Shown one piece after another: positions 41,595 to 49,127 of a DNA stretch of 53,275 nt (positions are counted from its first letter, which is position 1; every line of letters begins with the position of its first letter). The position numbers were made by a program, and so were the translations under genes. Source of the DNA: Cyanobacteriota bacterium (GTDB taxonomy: Bacteria > Cyanobacteriota > Vampirovibrionia > LMEP-6097). The notes beneath the pieces are model-generated. The model ran no database searches. It saw only the letters and a program-made list of their open reading frames with translations, and had not been told where the DNA came from. Where the stretch lies: assembly GCA_027618255.1 (NCBI GenBank), contig JAQCFG010000007.1:1-53275 (forward strand), in the 5' to 3' direction.

Positions 41595-44213
41595 TCACTG
41601 GGATGACGTAAACAGCGGCAACTTCTCTATCTCAAGTGAACCATCAAGGGCAATTGCTTCACCAATACCGTGTTGATCAATTTGTTTTTTGCTCATACCG
41701 AGCTTGCGATTACGTTGAGCCTGTAGCTGATTGTTAATGGCTTTGGCTCTTTCTAGCACTTGTTTTGGCAGACCAGCGAGGCGGGCTACTTCTATACCAT
41801 AACTTTTGTCGGCTGAACCCTCTACTACTTTGTGCAAGAATTCAATTCGTGCCTTGGCATTTGGATTATTATTCTCTGCAACAAGTACTTGGTAGTTTTG
41901 TACGATTGGAAAAACCTTGTCAAGATTGGCTAGCTCATGATAGTGAGTTGCAAAAATGGTTCTTGGTTTGCTGTTCTTGGCTAAGTATTCAACAATTGAC
42001 CAAGCGATGGCAACGCCATCATAAGTACTGGTTCCTCTACCAATCTCATCAAGCACCACAAAGCTCTTAGAGCTCATGCCGTTAAGAATACTTGCCGTCT
42101 CAACCATCTCAACCATGAAGGTTGAGCGTCCGGAAGCAAGATCATCACTGGCTCCAATTCTGGTAAATATTCTATCTACTAAACCTATACGTGCAGCTTG
42201 AGCTGGGACGTAAGAGCCGATTTGTGCAAGTATGATGATGAGAGCGTTTTGGCGCATGTAGGTACTTTTGCCAGCCATGTTTGGACCGGTCAATATAATG
42301 ATTTTTTCTGCATTGTTCAGTGATATATCATTAGCAACAAACTCACCCAATCCAAGTTTCTGTTCAACCACTGGATGTCTACCATCTTTAATATAAAGCT
42401 CATCACTGTTGTTCAATTCTGGCAGGCAATAGTTTTGCTCTTTGGCAAGAATTGCCATTGAGGTGAGCGCATCAAGCTCGGCGACTTGATTAGCTAGTTC
42501 TTTGATGATGCGTGCTGGCTCTGACATTGTTTTGCGCAAGCTAGTAAAGATCTGGTGCTCAAGGGCGTTACGCCTAGCCTGTGCGTTAGTGATCTTGTCC
42601 TCAAATTCTTTAAGCTCTTCGGTGACGGCTCTTACCGTGTTGATCATTGTTTGCCTGATGATGTAGTGATCAGGTAATTTACTTTGATTGGCTCTGGATG
42701 TTTCGATAAAATATCCGTGCACTTTATTAAACGCGACTTTGATATTCTTGATACCAGTTTCAGTTCTTTGAGTTTCTTCAAAATTGCGTAGCCATGATTC
42801 GGAATCCTCCACTAAGCCAATCAATTCATCAAGCTCTTGATTAAATCCTGCTTTGATTATATTGCCGTCAGTGATTGCCATTCCTGGCTCAGGGTGAATA
42901 GCATCCTCTACTAATCGAGTGAAATCTAATACTTCTTGAGGGATATGTTTGAGGCTAGTTAGCAAACCTGATTCAAGGTTTTGCATCAAGCTTGAGATCT
43001 GAGCTACTAGTAATAAAGAATCCTTCAGCGCGATTGCTTCTTTGGGGTTAATGAGTTGGCTGATTAATCTATTGGAGAGTCTATCAATATCGTAGCTATT
43101 AGAAAGTAGGTCTCGGATTTCTTGCGCTAGTTGGTTTTGACCAATCAGTTCAGTGACAGCTGCTTGCCTTGCTTGAATCATCTCTAGATTGAATAGCGGT
43201 TGCTCCAGCCATGAAAGCAAACGACGTTTGCCAGGTTTGGAAGCTGTGCGGTCTATCATGGCAAAGAGACTATCTTTAGTTTTGCCATTGAGACATTTGC
43301 TGATTTCAAGATTGCTTCTACTGCTAGCGTCAAGCATCATAAATTCGCCAACTTGATAGCTCTTGATTTGATCAAAACTTTTGGCAGCTTGACTACTGAA
43401 GCTCTGTCCTTGAGTCTCTTTGAGGTATTCAATAATTGCGCCAGCGGCTCTTAACGCAAAGTCATTCTTCGCAAAACTCGCTTCAAAGTTGTGACTCATG
43501 TTGCTACCAAAAATATCTTCAAGATTGTGGCTTGCTAGTTTCTTGTCGAAGTTGCGTTTGTTAAAGGGACTAAGATTAAGTTCTTGATAGATTGTTTCTA
43601 GTTTGAAACAGATTTCTTCCTCTGCGACAAACTGTCCCTCTTGGCGCGCTTGAGTTTCCGAAGGTATGATTATTTCAGCTGGGTTAATTCTAGTGAGTTC
43701 TTGCTGAAGGTATTCTTCTTGGACTTCTGTTGCATAAAACTCTCCCGTTGAAATATCAGCGTAAGCTAAACCATAATTACTAAATGGGGCTTTGGAGTAA
43801 AGAGCCAGGATGAAGTTGTTTTTGTAACCATCAATCAAATCAAGATCGTTGATTGTGCCCGGAGTGAAGACCTTGGCAATTGCTCGCGGTACTAATCCCT
43901 TGCAGTCCTTAGGATCAGCCATTTGCTCAGCGATATAGACCTTGTAGTTGTTTTCCAGTAGTTTGGCGATATAAGGGCGAACCGCTCTTGCCGGTACTCC
44001 AGCCATGGGGATGCGCCCGCCGGGATAGTTGTTCTCAGCTCTGCCTGTAAGGGTGATATCGAGCTCTTTGGCGATAGTGGTGGCATCATCAAAGAATGCC
44101 TCATAAAAATCCCCCATTCTAAATAAAAGTACTGCTTTGCCGGTGATTTTACTTCTTTCGTTGAAGTATTGCTGCATTACAGGAGTGAATTTCTCTATTG
44201 GCAGGCTTGGCAT
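41595..44213 (-). CDS. mutS: DNA mismatch repair protein MutS
   Basis: MutS recognises mismatches and starts repair. The 872-residue protein has the N-terminal mismatch-binding motif with Phe and Glu (RMGDFYEAFFDDA), connector and lever domains, and an ABC-type ATPase with Walker A TGPNMAGKSTYMRQ, the GASDDLASGRSTFMVEM signature and DEIGRGTSTYDG. Length is normal. TAAGAT ends 7 nt before the ATG, suggesting a leaderless mRNA. mutL is not adjacent. Confidence 0.97.
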   Translation of the reverse strand: MPSLPIEKFTPVMQQYFNERSKITGKAVLLFRMGDFYEAFFDDATTIAKELDITLTGRAENNYPGGRIPMAGVPARAVRPYIAKLLENNYKVYIAEQMADPKDCKGLVPRAIAKVFTPGTINDLDLIDGYKNNFILALYSKAPFSNYGLAYADISTGEFYATEVQEEYLQQELTRINPAEIIIPSETQARQEGQFVAEEEICFKLETIYQELNLSPFNKRNFDKKLASHNLEDIFGSNMSHNFEASFAKNDFALRAAGAIIEYLKETQGQSFSSQAAKSFDQIKSYQVGEFMMLDASSRSNLEISKCLNGKTKDSLFAMIDRTASKPGKRRLLSWLEQPLFNLEMIQARQAAVTELIGQNQLAQEIRDLLSNSYDIDRLSNRLISQLINPKEAIALKDSLLLVAQISSLMQNLESGLLTSLKHIPQEVLDFTRLVEDAIHPEPGMAITDGNIIKAGFNQELDELIGLVEDSESWLRNFEETQRTETGIKNIKVAFNKVHGYFIETSRANQSKLPDHYIIRQTMINTVRAVTEELKEFEDKITNAQARRNALEHQIFTSLRKTMSEPARIIKELANQVAELDALTSMAILAKEQNYCLPELNNSDELYIKDGRHPVVEQKLGLGEFVANDISLNNAEKIIILTGPNMAGKSTYMRQNALIIILAQIGSYVPAQAARIGLVDRIFTRIGASDDLASGRSTFMVEMVETASILNGMSSKSFVVLDEIGRGTSTYDGVAIAWSIVEYLAKNSKPRTIFATHYHELANLDKVFPIVQNYQVLVAENNNPNAKARIEFLHKVVEGSADKSYGIEVARLAGLPKQVLERAKAINNQLQAQRNRKLGMSKKQIDQHGIGEAIALDGSLEIEKLPLFTSSQ

Positions 44214-44220
44214 ATTGGAA

Positions 44221-44226
44221 ATCTTA
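44221..44226 (-). promoter_or_regulatory. -10 box TAAGAT of mutS
   Basis: TAAGAT on the minus strand ends 7 nt before the ATG at 44213. Confidence 0.45.
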
Positions 44227-44234
44227 GCATTGTT

Positions 44235-44249
44235 AGGGTCGTATCCTGA
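44235..44249. repeat. GGGTCGTATCCTGAC arm upstream of mutS
   Basis: These 15 bases are identical to 24200-24214. It is a single arm of the REP-like family. Confidence 0.6.
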
Positions 44250-44260
44250 CCATACGAAAA

Positions 44261-44297
44261 AAAAACACTCTCGAACGACCAGATCAAGAGTGTTTTT
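44261..44297 (-). terminator. Strong intrinsic terminator
   Basis: AAAAACACTCT (44261-44271) and AGAGTGTTTTT (44287-44297) form an 11-bp stem with a 15-nt loop. On the minus strand it is followed by nine T in total, ending the candidate sRNA. It would also work on the plus strand. Confidence 0.85.
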
Positions 44298-44401
44298 GTA
44301 TATTCAATTTAACTATCCAGAAACGCCTACATTTGTCGTAGATTGTGGTTCGTGTTAATTATTTAACTCGTTTGTCCACCAATATTCTGTTTCTGAACTA
44401 T
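44261..44401 (-). ncRNA. Candidate small RNA with own promoter and terminator
   Basis: On the minus strand an extended -10 box (TGGTACAAT, ATTGTA at 44408-44413 on plus) predicts a start near 44401. About 140 nt later the transcript meets a strong terminator. No open frame or start codon sits at the predicted 5' end. Internal pairings include CAGAAAC with GTTTCTG, GTTAA with TTAAC and CTAC with GTAG, giving a branched fold. It lies between mutS and a small divergent gene. Family unknown. Confidence 0.55.
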
Positions 44402-44460
44402 ATGAACATTGTACCATACTTTTCTTAAGGTTTCATTATTTTTTTATAAAATAGTTTTAA

Positions 44461-44469
44461 TGTTACAAT
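44461..44469 (+). promoter_or_regulatory. Extended -10 promoter of the 81-residue gene
   Basis: TGTTACAAT fits TGnTANAAT. It is divergent from the sRNA promoter, 48 bp away, and predicts a leader of about 36 nt containing GGAG (44497-44500). Confidence 0.5.
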
Positions 44470-44512
44470 ATTAGAAACGATATTAATTTCATATTCGGAG
44501 TCAAAGAACAAA

Positions 44513-44758
44513 ATGGCCAAAGCAACACTAAGTAAAGAAGAGAAACAGTTGGATCAATTGGTAGATACCTATAAGAAAGCGGTTAAAGCTAAGGGTGATA
44601 TTGAGGAATGGACAGACAAGTACCTGATCTCGCTAAGAGACAAGTTTCGGGTTCTAGCAAGAACTACCAGAGGTTACTGGTCTTTTGATTTTTATGAGAG
44701 CTTACAAAACCTCAACAAAGAGAGCATTAAGCGCGATCTGAAACCAGCAACCAAATAA
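44513..44758 (+). CDS. Small unknown helical protein
   Basis: The 81-residue protein is not recognised. It is highly charged (KEEKQLDQLVDTYKKAVKAK) and probably all helical, with an aromatic patch (RGYWSFDFYESL). It is soluble. It has an extended -10 promoter and a GGAG site 12 nt before the ATG. A 77-bp inverted-repeat element begins immediately after its stop codon. Confidence 0.6.
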   Translation: MAKATLSKEEKQLDQLVDTYKKAVKAKGDIEEWTDKYLISLRDKFRVLARTTRGYWSFDFYESLQNLNKESIKRDLKPATK

Positions 44759-44835
44759 GGGTCAGGTCTCCACATTTTAAAACTCTAAGGGGGGAATATA
44801 CTTCGCGGTTCTGAAAAAATGTGGAGACCTGACCC
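44759..44835. mobile_element. 77-bp REP/MITE-like element with perfect 20-bp inverted ends
   Basis: GGGTCAGGTCTCCACATTTT (44759-44778) is perfectly repeated in inverse orientation at 44816-44835, with a 37-bp spacer. The element begins directly after the TAA stop of the 81-residue gene. Its right end and the following bases match the REP arm beside the RAYT (15721-15746). It is probably a non-autonomous element mobilised by that transposase family. Confidence 0.85.
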
Positions 44836-44850
44836 TAAGCTCTAAGCTTA

Positions 44851-44882
44851 ATGCCTGACTCTCTTGCGAGAATCAGGCATTG
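44851..44882. terminator. Stem-loop between small convergent genes
   Basis: AATGCCTGA and TCAGGCATT, extended by TCTC/GAGA, form a 13-bp interrupted stem. It has no clear T run on either strand, so termination is only presumed. Confidence 0.5.
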
Positions 44883-44923
44883 AAGCGTGTCATTTCTGAT
44901 GTTTAATGGGTGTAGATACTGGT

Positions 44924-45124
44924 CTATTGTTGAGCGGGCTCCTCGGCTGCTCGGTAAGAAACTTCGGCAGTGTCAGCAAATTCAAGTACCTCTCCTAGTG
45001 ACTTGAGCTTGGTTTCATATTTTTCTATGAGGCTGTCCAGTTCCTTTCTTGTTCTATACAAAGTACCCAATTCCTTGGCATACTTCTTGAACTCATCTAC
45101 TATGTTTTCCATTCGTTTCTCCAT
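44924..45124 (-). CDS. Small coiled-coil protein of unknown function
   Basis: The 66-residue protein is almost entirely one helix with heptad-like leucines (VDEFKKYAKELGTLYRTRKE then LDSLIEKYETKL). It ends with a short Ala/Glu tail. AAGGG lies about 11 nt before the ATG; a second Met four codons in is an alternative start. It may be an oligomerising regulator or scaffold. No family is recognised. Confidence 0.55.
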   Translation of the reverse strand: MEKRMENIVDEFKKYAKELGTLYRTRKELDSLIEKYETKLKSLGEVLEFADTAEVSYRAAEEPAQQ

Positions 45125-45386
45125 CAGTTACGTGGCCCTTGAATCTTTTCTAATTCTTAGGCCGATATCCTCCGAGATGATCCCAAATCTAAGTTTTCTT
45201 AGATTTATGCAAGCAATAAATCACCTGCACATATGTTTTAATCGGCTTATCTGGGGCAAAACTTTAACGCTTTATGCAAAGTTAGGCCTTGTTACCTAAA
45301 GTCTACTATGTGTAATACAGTTCTGCCAAGAGTAGAATTAATAAATCAACTTGCTAGTCTAGGTCATATGGATGAGGAGCAGTTCG
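45125..45386. other. Gap downstream of topA
   Basis: The 262-bp gap contains an AACTTT/AAAGTT stem near 45251-45270. A possible 29-codon plus-strand frame (45308-45397, starting MCNTVLPRVELINQ) overlaps the topA stop by 11 bp. No ribosome-binding site supports it, so it is not called as a gene. Confidence 0.35.
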
Positions 45387-47903
45387 TTATAAGCTAAAAA
45401 CAGATTTTTCTTTTTGGCTTTCAATTTCTTCAAATTTGGGTCTGTACTGTTCAATGTCTTTTGGACTTGCAAGTCTGTTGTAACCACAAGTCTTGGTGTC
45501 AGAGCAAGCAAGTTTGTCACCACGTTTGAGGTTTTTGTACATCATTAATTTGTTGCAGTCAGGACAGTGTTGGTTAATTGGATGATACCAAAAAACTTCT
45601 TCGCAACCATTGGCTGACCAGTTGTTACAACCAAAAAATATTTTATTGAAGCGTGATTTTTTCTCGACGATCTCACCACCGCAAGCCTCGCGCGGGCAGT
45701 TGATGCCAGTCTTTTTTTGTATCGGTGAAGTGAAGTCACAGTCTGTGGTTGTGCAAGCAAGATAGTCACCGTAACGACCGTAACGAATCACCAGGGATTG
45801 ATCCTTCTTACATTTTTTGCAATTCTCTTCTGTGTATGGTCTATCTTCTGGAGCTGGAGTACCTTCTTTGGTTAGATTGATAATGATTTGACAATCTGGA
45901 TACTGAGAACAACCCAAGAAAGGACCAAAACGCGAACTCTTAAGGTGCATCGTTGACTCGCAAGTCGGGCAATTATACTCTGTTTCAATTACGACATTGT
46001 CAATTGCTTCAGAAGCTTTTTTGACTTCATCAATAAATCCAGGTGCAAGTAAGTAATATGGATCTGGAGTTTTGTCTTCGAGTGTTTTTTTAGTCTTGCG
46101 ACGTGGTTTGATTTTTTCTTTCTTCTTCCATTCTTTACCTAAGTAAAACTCTTTGAGCATAATGATCCAATCAAGACCTTTCTCTGCAACACTGTCTAGG
46201 TTTGATTCCATACTAGAAGTAAAATCAACGTTGATATAGTTGCCAAAATGATCGACAAGTAGCTTATTGACTTGGATACCAAGCTTGGTAGGTTTGAGCC
46301 CGTTGCCTCCCTCGACTTTCTCTACATACTTGCGATCTTGGATAGTATTGATAGTTGGTGCGTAAGTAGACGGTCTACCAATACCTTGCTCCTCAAGTAC
46401 CTTGACCAGGCTAGCTTCATTGAAGCGAGGAGGACCCTCAGTAAAGTGCTGATTTGGTTTGGTCTTCAGTAGATCTATCTCGCTACCTTCTTTGAGACTA
46501 TCAGAGAATTTGGAGTCTTCGATTTCTGCTTCAAGTTCTTCACCAATCTCTTTGTCTTTGCCATAAAGAATTGAGTAACCAGCAAAGATTTTTTTGCTGT
46601 GGCTTGCTCTAAACAATAGATCTTTGTTTTCTGAGCTGATTTCAATTGTTTTGATTTCTAATTTCATTGGAACCATTTGCGATGCCATGAAACGTTGCCA
46701 GATTAGTTTGTAGAGTTTGTACTGCTCATCACTTAGGTATTGCTTCACGCTGTCAGGAGTCTTGTCGATATATGTCGGTCTAATAGCCTCGTGAGCATCC
46801 TGCTCGTTTTTCTTTTTGGTTTTATTGTACTCATTTGTAGTTTCTGGGTAGTATTCCGGACCCCAAGTCTTCTCGATATATTCTTTGGCTTCAATTTGAG
46901 CCTCTGGTGCGATACGTAAACTATCGGTTCTCATATAGGTAATCAAACCGACTTCGTCAGTGGTACCGATCTTCATACCCTCATATAACTTCTGAGCGAC
47001 TTGCATTGTCCGTTTGACGTTGAAGCCAAGTGCGTTACTGGCAGTACGTTGCAAGGTAGAAGTCTTGAAAGGTGGTTGAGCTTTTTTGCTACTTGGCTTA
47101 CTGGCTATTTTGCTAGCTACCAGTTTGCTTGCCTTCGTGCGAGTGATGATTTTATTCATTTCGTCTTCTGATTTAATTACAGTTGCTTTAGTAGGGTCGT
47201 AGTCCTTCACTGGACTCACTATTCGTTTGGAATCAACTTGAGCAAGACTAATTTCAAAGTTGATATTGGTTTTGGCTTCCTGAACATCAGCATTGAGAGA
47301 CCAGTATTCTTCTGGAACAAAAAGATTGATTTCTTCTTCACGTTCACAAATTAATCTAACAGCAATAGATTGAACTCTACCTGCACTACGCCCACCAACT
47401 TTGCGCCAGAGCAGTGGACTGATTTTATAACCTACTAGTCTGTCGAGCATTCTTCTTGCTTGCTGCGCGTCTACCAAGGCTTGATCAATTTGGCGAGGAC
47501 TATTTACAGCAGCTTTGACTGCAGTAGGAGTAATTTGGTTGAATGCGATTCTTGAAATATCTTTTTTCTTGCAATTTAGGATTTCTGACAAGTGCCAAGC
47601 AATAGCTTCTCCTTCGCGATCCGGGTCACTAGCTAAATAGACATGTTCAGCTTGTTTTGCATATGATTTAAGTTCATTAACTACTTTGTCTTTGCCAGTC
47701 ATGATTTCGTAGCTGGGCTCAAAGTTGTTCTTGACGTCGATACCAAGTCCTTTGGCAGGAAGATCTCGAATATGTCCAATACTTGATTTCACCAGAAAAT
47801 CCTTACCAAGTATTTTGGTGAGGGTCTTGGATTTTGCCGGGGACTCTACTATTACTAGGTATTTGAAATCCGCTTCTTTTTCTTTTGTCTTAGTTGTTGC
47901 CAT
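45387..47903 (-). CDS. topA: DNA topoisomerase I with four zinc-ribbon units
   Basis: Topoisomerase I relaxes negative supercoils. The 838-residue protein has the Toprim motifs VIVESPAKSKTL and SDPDREGEAIAWHL, the catalytic Tyr in GLITYMRTDSLRI and PSTYAPTI. The C-terminal region carries four cysteine clusters: CPTC..GCSQYPDC, CKKC..CTTTDC, a CPREAC..GCNNWSANGC variant and CPDC..CSDTKTC. E. coli has three. TAAAAT lies 8 nt before the ATG. There is no smf/dprA neighbour, unlike many genomes. Confidence 0.97.
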   Translation of the reverse strand: MATTKTKEKEADFKYLVIVESPAKSKTLTKILGKDFLVKSSIGHIRDLPAKGLGIDVKNNFEPSYEIMTGKDKVVNELKSYAKQAEHVYLASDPDREGEAIAWHLSEILNCKKKDISRIAFNQITPTAVKAAVNSPRQIDQALVDAQQARRMLDRLVGYKISPLLWRKVGGRSAGRVQSIAVRLICEREEEINLFVPEEYWSLNADVQEAKTNINFEISLAQVDSKRIVSPVKDYDPTKATVIKSEDEMNKIITRTKASKLVASKIASKPSSKKAQPPFKTSTLQRTASNALGFNVKRTMQVAQKLYEGMKIGTTDEVGLITYMRTDSLRIAPEAQIEAKEYIEKTWGPEYYPETTNEYNKTKKKNEQDAHEAIRPTYIDKTPDSVKQYLSDEQYKLYKLIWQRFMASQMVPMKLEIKTIEISSENKDLLFRASHSKKIFAGYSILYGKDKEIGEELEAEIEDSKFSDSLKEGSEIDLLKTKPNQHFTEGPPRFNEASLVKVLEEQGIGRPSTYAPTINTIQDRKYVEKVEGGNGLKPTKLGIQVNKLLVDHFGNYINVDFTSSMESNLDSVAEKGLDWIIMLKEFYLGKEWKKKEKIKPRRKTKKTLEDKTPDPYYLLAPGFIDEVKKASEAIDNVVIETEYNCPTCESTMHLKSSRFGPFLGCSQYPDCQIIINLTKEGTPAPEDRPYTEENCKKCKKDQSLVIRYGRYGDYLACTTTDCDFTSPIQKKTGINCPREACGGEIVEKKSRFNKIFFGCNNWSANGCEEVFWYHPINQHCPDCNKLMMYKNLKRGDKLACSDTKTCGYNRLASPKDIEQYRPKFEEIESQKEKSVFSL

Positions 47904-47911
47904 TTTGTTTG

Positions 47912-47917
47912 ATTTTA
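47912..47917 (-). promoter_or_regulatory. -10 box TAAAAT of topA
   Basis: TAAAAT on the minus strand ends 8 nt before the ATG at 47903. Confidence 0.5.
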
Positions 47918-48162
47918 GTTAGAAAACACATTCTTATATATGTTTGCTTTTGTTGCTTTTATATCATAGTTTTACGCTTTATGGCATTTGGATTTATTGA
48001 TCCTGAGATAGATTTGAGCTAAAATCCTTGAATATATTGGATTTTTGGCTGTTTCAGGTCGAAAAATATATTCCAAGGTTAAGGGATTTCCCGCAATAGA
48101 GCTTTACAGTTAAGCCCTGGTAAGCTAGTATTAATACATATTAACAAGTTGAGGTTATTTAT
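47918..48162. other. Gap upstream of topA and the 48163 unit
   Basis: A 13-bp inverted repeat (CCTTGAATATATT at 48026-48038 and AATATATTCCAAGG at 48065-48078, one bulged C) could be a terminator-like stem or operator. GAGG lies 8 nt before the small ORF at 48163. No other gene is seen. Confidence 0.45.
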
Positions 48163-48252
48163 ATGATTAAGCAAATTATTAAAGAGATTTTGGCCATGGT
48201 TTTAAGACCTGATTGCGGCCCGCTTAAAGCATATGCATACGTTCGCAATTAA
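48163..48252 (+). CDS. 29-residue small ORF coupled to the next gene
   Basis: MIKQIIKEILAMVLRPDCGP and nine more residues. GAGG lies 8 nt before the ATG. The TAA stop runs into the AAGGAG ribosome-binding site of the next gene (48251-48256), so translation of the two would be coupled. It may be a leader peptide or a small amphipathic membrane peptide. Confidence 0.45.
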   Translation: MIKQIIKEILAMVLRPDCGPLKAYAYVRN

Positions 48253-48263
48253 GGAGAATACTC

Positions 48264-49091
48264 ATCGTAGGTACAGGTACTAGCCAGAATACAGCAATCG
48301 CTCGAAGAAATCCTGAGTATGTATCATCGCGTGCTGCAGCTGATACTCAGCCGGCTACAACAGCTGGTACTTTGATTCTTGCTAATGATGCTTTGAAACA
48401 TCAGTCTAAGTCTCCGGGAAGTGATAATTCTTTTACTGTTTCTCCAAGACCGATACAGTCTAATATAATGGAGGCGAATCTCGGAAGTTTATTACATAAA
48501 GATGTAGTAGCAAAGACACAAGCTGTTACTAATAATGGTCTAAATGCTTTACGAACTGCAGGAGCTGCAACTAGTTCTATTGTTGCGAGTCTCGGTGATA
48601 TAACCAAACTTGGTTTGAATAAAACAGCAGCCAATCCAGTTTGGATTACAGCAATTGCTGGACTTGGTGGTTTGGTTACTGGTGTGAAATCAGTAAAAAA
48701 TATTCTCAAAAGTGTTTCAACAATGATGGTACCAACTCAAGATCTCAAGCTTGGTTGGTTGCCTCACGGGATTATGGGGATATTACAAGGTGGTTTATTT
48801 TTTGGTTTGACCTCGGCGTTTTTTGGTAAACATAATTTGTTTACTGAAATAAGTGATGGTAAGCCAGTAGTGCGTATGAAGACACTTGCTGGTGCTGCAA
48901 TTGCTCCATTTGGCTTGAGTGTTTTGATGAATCTTGCAAAGGCAACTTCTATCTTACGTAAGATTCCGATACTGGGTCCAGCCTTGCAAGAGATTTGTGA
49001 AACTATTTTTGGTGCTGGTAGAGAGATGACGGTTGGCACTGATAGTAATCCTCAGGCGAGTGCAGCTGGTGCACCTGCATTAGGAAGATAA
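48264..49091 (+). CDS. Unknown membrane protein, probable AUC start
   Basis: From ATC 48264 the protein has 275 residues. AAGGAG lies 7 nt upstream and the frame is open throughout. The first ATG/GTG/TTG in frame is TTG 48372, which has no ribosome-binding site. The N-terminus is Ser/Thr/Ala-rich. Three hydrophobic segments follow (WITAIAGLGGLVTGVKSV, LPHGIMGILQGGLFFGLTSA, LAGAAIAPFGLSVLMNLAKA). The C-terminal tail is polar. No family is recognised. A 22-bp palindrome begins at the stop codon. Confidence 0.6.
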   Translation: MVGTGTSQNTAIARRNPEYVSSRAAADTQPATTAGTLILANDALKHQSKSPGSDNSFTVSPRPIQSNIMEANLGSLLHKDVVAKTQAVTNNGLNALRTAGAATSSIVASLGDITKLGLNKTAANPVWITAIAGLGGLVTGVKSVKNILKSVSTMMVPTQDLKLGWLPHGIMGILQGGLFFGLTSAFFGKHNLFTEISDGKPVVRMKTLAGAAIAPFGLSVLMNLAKATSILRKIPILGPALQEICETIFGAGREMTVGTDSNPQASAAGAPALGR

Positions 49092-49112
49092 TTTTTGACT
49101 TAAGTCAAAAAT
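49091..49112. terminator. 22-bp palindrome at the stop codon of the 48264 gene
   Basis: A perfect palindrome with core TTTTTGACTTAAGTCAAAAA, beginning at the last base of the TAA stop. It is identical to the palindromes after thrC and trpA. gatB converges from the other side, so a bidirectional terminator fits well here. Confidence 0.65.
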
Positions 49113-49127
49113 ATCCGGTTGTGCCTA

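Noticed and set aside
45308-45397. 29-codon frame downstream of topA
   Set aside because: No ribosome-binding site or -10 at the right distance; kept only as a note.
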